Shown here one piece after another: positions 60,696-64,000 of a DNA stretch of 64,000 nucleotides. The position numbers and the translations under genes were made by a program. The stretch comes from JAYQKL01 sp049889535 (GTDB taxonomy: Bacteria > Pseudomonadota > Alphaproteobacteria > RS24): the NCBI GenBank assembly GCA_049889535.1, contig JBMHDF010000001.1, positions 1 to 64,000 on the forward strand. Direction: 5' to 3'. Each line of letters opens with the position of its first letter. The first letter of the stretch is position 1. The notes beneath the pieces were generated by a model, which worked only from the letters and a program-made list of their open reading frames with translations, searched no databases and was not told the DNA's origin.

Positions 60696-61997
60696 ATGGC
60701 TCCAATATTCACTTTTTATGCTTTATTGAGCAATCTTGGTTGTGTTTTGACACGCCGCCTTATGGCTATTTTCGCACTTTTAATGTTAATAGGCAATTTA
60801 ACACCAGCCATCGCCCGCCCAGCACCGGCAAGCTTTGTTTTAGACTCACTGACCAAACAAACGCTGCACGCGCATCAGGCCGAGCGCTATCGATACCCAG
60901 CTTCTCTTACCAAAGTCATGACCGCCTATTTGGTCTTTCAGGCGCTTGATGATGGAAAACTTGACTTAAAGCAGAAAATTTACATTTCGCAACAGGCGGC
61001 CGAGCAACCAGCAAGTAAATTATATCTTCAAAAAGGTGAAACCATAACTGTTGAAACAGCACTCAAAGCCTTGATTATTAAATCTGCAAATGATGCCGCT
61101 GTCACCCTTGCCGAAGCTGTGCATGGTGAGGAGACAAAATTTGCAACACAAATGACAGCCACTGCACGCGCTATGGGCCTCCGGAAAACACAATTTAAAA
61201 ATGCAAGCGGTCTGCATCACCCTGAACAATTCACCACAGCTCATAATATGGCCATGCTGGCTCATCGCTTAATATTGGACTTTCCGCATTATCTTTATTT
61301 TTTCAAAGACCAATCCTTTCACTATCGCGGGCAAACCCATGTGACGCATAATCATTTATTGCGTTTCATGCCAAATGTGGCGGGTATGAAAACTGGCTAT
61401 ACGAAATCTTCTGGCTACAATCTTATCTCCCTATATCTTGGCAAAGATAAACAACTGATTGGCGTAGTGATGGGCAGCGACTCAGCCTCTCAAAGAGATA
61501 ATTTGATGGCGGCGCTTTTAATGAAATATAAAAATCCTGAAGAGTCTGCCCAGCTTGACCTGAACACCACACCGCCTCGTGAAATTTTTGTTGCCCGCTC
61601 CATCGCACAAGATAAGAATAACACTTTTTTAAACCGCCAATCAGACAGCACCCAATGGCGACTTGGCGGGTATTTAATGTCCCAAGCACGCGCTAAAGAA
61701 GCGCCTCTAATGCAAGCCATACAAAAAAATTGGTCTGTCCAAATTGGTGCATTCCGTAATAAAAACAGTGCGTTATCGCAAATTGAAACAGCCCATAATT
61801 TGGCCCCTGATTTATTGGCACAGGCCAAGGCCTTCACCATGCCAGTGCGCAAACAACAGGAAGTTTTTTACCGCGCGCGATTTGGACACATCAACAAAAC
61901 GCAGGCAAAACAAATTTGCGCCGTCTTAAAAAAGCATAATCTCGCTTGTCAGCCGCTTGCCCCTATGCCACCACAAACTGTTCTGGCACACCCTTGA
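60696..61997 (+). CDS. D-alanyl-D-alanine carboxypeptidase (PBP5/6 class) with C-terminal SPOR-like domain
   Basis: Periplasmic peptidoglycan-trimming enzyme (about 433 aa). Seen: a hydrophobic N-terminus with RRLMAIFALLMLIG and an A-x-A-like IA|RP cleavage region, the penicillin-binding triad SLTK (PASLTKVM), SAN (IKSANDAA) and KTG (MKTGYTKSSG). After about residue 345 comes a SPOR-like segment, VQIGAFRNKNSALSQ and VFYRARFGHINKTQA, which binds denuded glycan at septa. The exact start is unclear: GTG 60690, ATG 60696 and a later ATG at 60762 are all possible, and no strong ribosome site stands out. Convergent with mipZ, one base apart. Confidence 0.9.
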   Translation: MAPIFTFYALLSNLGCVLTRRLMAIFALLMLIGNLTPAIARPAPASFVLDSLTKQTLHAHQAERYRYPASLTKVMTAYLVFQALDDGKLDLKQKIYISQQAAEQPASKLYLQKGETITVETALKALIIKSANDAAVTLAEAVHGEETKFATQMTATARAMGLRKTQFKNASGLHHPEQFTTAHNMAMLAHRLILDFPHYLYFFKDQSFHYRGQTHVTHNHLLRFMPNVAGMKTGYTKSSGYNLISLYLGKDKQLIGVVMGSDSASQRDNLMAALLMKYKNPEESAQLDLNTTPPREIFVARSIAQDKNNTFLNRQSDSTQWRLGGYLMSQARAKEAPLMQAIQKNWSVQIGAFRNKNSALSQIETAHNLAPDLLAQAKAFTMPVRKQQEVFYRARFGHINKTQAKQICAVLKKHNLACQPLAPMPPQTVLAHP

Positions 61998-61998
61998 A

Positions 61999-62829
61999 TC
62001 ATTTGGGTAAATTGAGCGCCTCAAGCAGTGTATAAACCTCCGCTCGAGCCGCCACATGCGACATGGTCAAGCTCATATTTGCTTCTTCTTCAGTCAAATC
62101 AAGTAAAGTCAGCCCAGCTGGGTACATTTCCCTAAAAATCACCCGCTCCGATAAACCTGGCGCGACACGGAACCTTAGACGCGCCGCCAAATCATTTAGC
62201 GCTTTTTCAATGCGCTGGCGGTTTTTGGCAAAAACATGACTTGTGCGATTGCGAATAACCACCCAATCAATGGCACCACTATTGGCAGCCGCGCGCGCTT
62301 TACGACACTCCCAAACCAGTTCGGAATAAATACTAGGGCCTAAAATCTCGAGCGTATCGGGATCGACTTTTCCCAATAAATCAAAATCAACAAAACTGTC
62401 ATTAATTGGGGTAATCAGCGTATCGGCGCTGGCATGGCCAAGACGCGATAAAAACGTGTCCGAGCCTGGACTATCAATGACAATAAAATCGTTATTTTCC
62501 CGCAATGCATTAATGGCATTTAAAAAATTTTGTTTATCCTCATTCTGGCGGTCCGCGACTGAACCAGCGGTGGCAATTGGCAACACAATATGTTGCGGCA
62601 TATGAACCTCACGCCCTGCCTTTTGTGACCATGCTTTTCGGTTTTCAACATAACGGGTGAAAGATTGCTGGCGTACATCTAAATCAATTGTGCCAATTTT
62701 ATAGCCCTTATCCATCAATGCCGTTGCAATATGCATTGCGGTTGTGGTTTTGCCTGACCCGCCCTTTTCATTACCAACCACAATGACATAAGGCGCGGTT
62801 GATTTTTTTTGATTGCCAAAAAGTCCCAT
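61999..62829 (-). CDS. mipZ: Division-plane positioning ATPase MipZ
   Basis: ParA/MinD-type ATPase (276 aa) that forms a bipolar gradient from ParB and keeps FtsZ at midcell. Seen: deviant Walker A NEKGGSGKTT (residues 20-29), Walker A' IDLDVRQQSFTRYVENR, IDSPGSDTFLSRLGH, PINDSFVDFDLLG, and WVVIRNR. This pattern matches MipZ rather than chromosomal ParA. Start ATG 62829 chosen over a longer frame because MGLFGNQKK leads directly to the P-loop. Near panC, as in Caulobacter. Confidence 0.95.
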   Translation of the reverse strand: MGLFGNQKKSTAPYVIVVGNEKGGSGKTTTAMHIATALMDKGYKIGTIDLDVRQQSFTRYVENRKAWSQKAGREVHMPQHIVLPIATAGSVADRQNEDKQNFLNAINALRENNDFIVIDSPGSDTFLSRLGHASADTLITPINDSFVDFDLLGKVDPDTLEILGPSIYSELVWECRKARAAANSGAIDWVVIRNRTSHVFAKNRQRIEKALNDLAARLRFRVAPGLSERVIFREMYPAGLTLLDLTEEEANMSLTMSHVAARAEVYTLLEALNLPK

Positions 62830-62949
62830 AATCACCACATCTAAAGTTTCTTGATAAAAATATAATGATTCCACGCCCAAAGCGTGAGAAGAAATATTTT
62901 TACACGAGTTTTTACTGCATAGTTTCTCGGAAACAGGTATGGTGCGAGC

Positions 62950-63735
62950 ATGAATGGGTTACGAGATAAAAGAATTATTATTATTGGAGCAAATGGCTGC
63001 CTCGGGCAGGCGCTTGCTTCCCGTTTACTTGCCGAAAATTGCCGCCTGGTTTTGGTTGACCTCGACACCACCGCATTACCTGAAAACGCACCAACAGACG
63101 CGTGTTTCTCGTTGGTTGCTGATGTGCGCGAGGCGGAGCAAGTGTCCAAAATCATGACATATGCCGAAGAAAAACTTGGCGGCATTGATGGCTTGGTCAA
63201 TATGGCAGCCATTCTTATGCCTGAGGACGCCGCCCTTGAAACCCCTCAAGCAGTATTTGACGCTAGCCTAGCAACCAATTTAACCGGCACGTTTTTAACC
63301 TGCCAAGCAGCCTTGCCCTATTTGCTAAAGGGGCAGCAGGGCGCCATAGTCAATCTTTCTTCTGTGGTCGCGCATGCCGCATCTGCAACAGCGCAACTTG
63401 CCTATACCAGCGCGAAAGGCGGTATAGAAGCTCTGACACGAGAAATTGCCATGGCTTATGCGCGTCAGGGCATACGGGCAAATTGCGTCGCGCCAGGGCC
63501 GGTTTTATCTGAACGAAACCAGCATTATTTTGATAATGAAGAAAAATGGCAATCCCGCCGCCAGCATATTCCAATGGGGCGACTTGGCAAAGCTGATGAA
63601 ATCGCTGGCACAATTGCCTTTTTGCTCAGCGATGATGCGGGCTATATCACCGGCACCTCGATTTTGGCAGATGGCGGCATTGCCAATGCCTATGTCATTA
63701 AAGACGAAAATGGCGACGCAACGCCAAATGGGTAA
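62950..63735 (+). CDS. Short-chain dehydrogenase/reductase
   Basis: 261-aa classical SDR. Seen: the nucleotide-binding GANGCLGQA (residues 14-22), DLDTTALP with Asp at the end of strand 2 (favouring NAD), NMAAIL, and the catalytic Ser (NLSSVVAH), Tyr and Lys (AYTSAKGG). C-terminal LADGGIA. Substrate unknown; FabG-like sequence but no fatty-acid genes nearby. Overlaps the panC start by 8 bp, so the two are probably co-translated. Confidence 0.88.
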   Translation: MNGLRDKRIIIIGANGCLGQALASRLLAENCRLVLVDLDTTALPENAPTDACFSLVADVREAEQVSKIMTYAEEKLGGIDGLVNMAAILMPEDAALETPQAVFDASLATNLTGTFLTCQAALPYLLKGQQGAIVNLSSVVAHAASATAQLAYTSAKGGIEALTREIAMAYARQGIRANCVAPGPVLSERNQHYFDNEEKWQSRRQHIPMGRLGKADEIAGTIAFLLSDDAGYITGTSILADGGIANAYVIKDENGDATPNG

Positions 63736-64000
63736 GCACATGTTGGTGGTCAGTCAGCCTTCCGAATTATCCAGTCACATTGCCGCCTGGCAAAATGATG
63801 GGCTAAAAATTGGCCTTGTGCCGACAATGGGGGCGTTGCATGCGGGCCATTTGTCGCTGATAGACCATATCGCGCCACATTGCGATAAGGTGATTGTTTC
63901 AATTTATGTGAACCCTACACAATTTGCTGAAGGCGAAGATTTCAGTAGCTATCCTCGAACGCTGGATTCTGATTTAGAAAAACTCCAATCAACACCAACC
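63728..64000 (+). CDS. panC: Pantothenate synthetase, N-terminal 91 residues (runs off the window)
   Basis: Joins pantoate and beta-alanine with ATP. Translation of the open frame shows VPTMGALHAGHLSLI with the adenylate-forming HxGH motif (near residues 38-41) and SIYVNPTQFAEGEDFSSYPR, both diagnostic. Start is ATG 63728 (overlaps the SDR) or ATG 63740; neither has a strong ribosome site. panC near mipZ is a common alphaproteobacterial arrangement. Confidence 0.93.
   Translation, partial: MGKHMLVVSQPSELSSHIAAWQNDGLKIGLVPTMGALHAGHLSLIDHIAPHCDKVIVSIYVNPTQFAEGEDFSSYPRTLDSDLEKLQSTPT

Overview
The window is a dense piece of chromosome (about 90% coding, moderately AT-rich) from a free-living alphaproteobacterium. 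The evidence is the gene order and the marker families. An uninterrupted nuoA-N cluster runs into birA, rnj, a DUF1467 gene, proS, lolE, lolD and dnaE. There is a tRNA-Leu-tig-clpP-clpX-lon-hup cluster, glnB-glnA under a sigma-54 type promoter, a catalytically dead PyrC-like protein after pyrB, a short ProRS, MipZ next to panC, DUF3572, DUF983 and a zinc-knuckle DinB. No species is claimed. I see no transposon, prophage, CRISPR array, toxin-antitoxin or restriction locus.

Layout. 1-30155 is all minus strand. Read in the direction of transcription it is: tRNA-Leu, tig, clpP, clpX, lon, hup (protein folding, proteolysis and nucleoid), then tRNA-Val, tRNA-Asp, the 14 Complex I genes, and birA, rnj, DUF1467, proS, lolE, lolD, a previously unannotated-looking 33-codon membrane-peptide gene with its own promoter, and dnaE (cut by the window edge). 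30156-30616 is the largest gene-free stretch. It holds a 12-bp inverted repeat enclosing a tandem repeat, and the sigma-54 type promoter of glnBA. 30617-37042 is plus strand: glnB, glnA, an isolated FkbM methyltransferase, parE (with an apparent 1-base deletion) and a DEAD-box helicase. 37067-41932 is minus strand: an aldehyde dehydrogenase and the gatCAB amidotransferase. 42063-57869 is plus strand: ruvX, pyrB, pyrX, plsY, dprA, topA, rnr, DUF983, NUDIX, rpmG, DUF3572, a HAD-like protein, dinB, a RidA-like protein, a FemAB-like protein and a HIT protein. 57871-60561 (minus) is clpS-clpA. Then come a D-Ala-D-Ala carboxypeptidase (+), mipZ (-), an SDR oxidoreductase (+) and the start of panC (+).

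How they work together: this is core physiology, namely respiration, tRNA charging, DNA replication and topology, RNA decay, pyrimidine and phospholipid synthesis, nitrogen control, ATP-dependent proteolysis and septum placement. Three protease genes (clpP, lon, clpS) share look-alike RpoH promoters with nearly the same spacing. Several nucleic-acid or ribosome-associated proteins (trigger factor, ParE, RNase R, DEAD-box helicase) carry Lys-rich low-complexity tails.

I did not find a convincing undescribed multi-gene system. The best leads are the 33-residue peptide gene at 2229-2330, the inverted-repeat module at 30188-30328, the parE frameshift at 34920-34923, and the histone-H1-like repeat tail of trigger factor.
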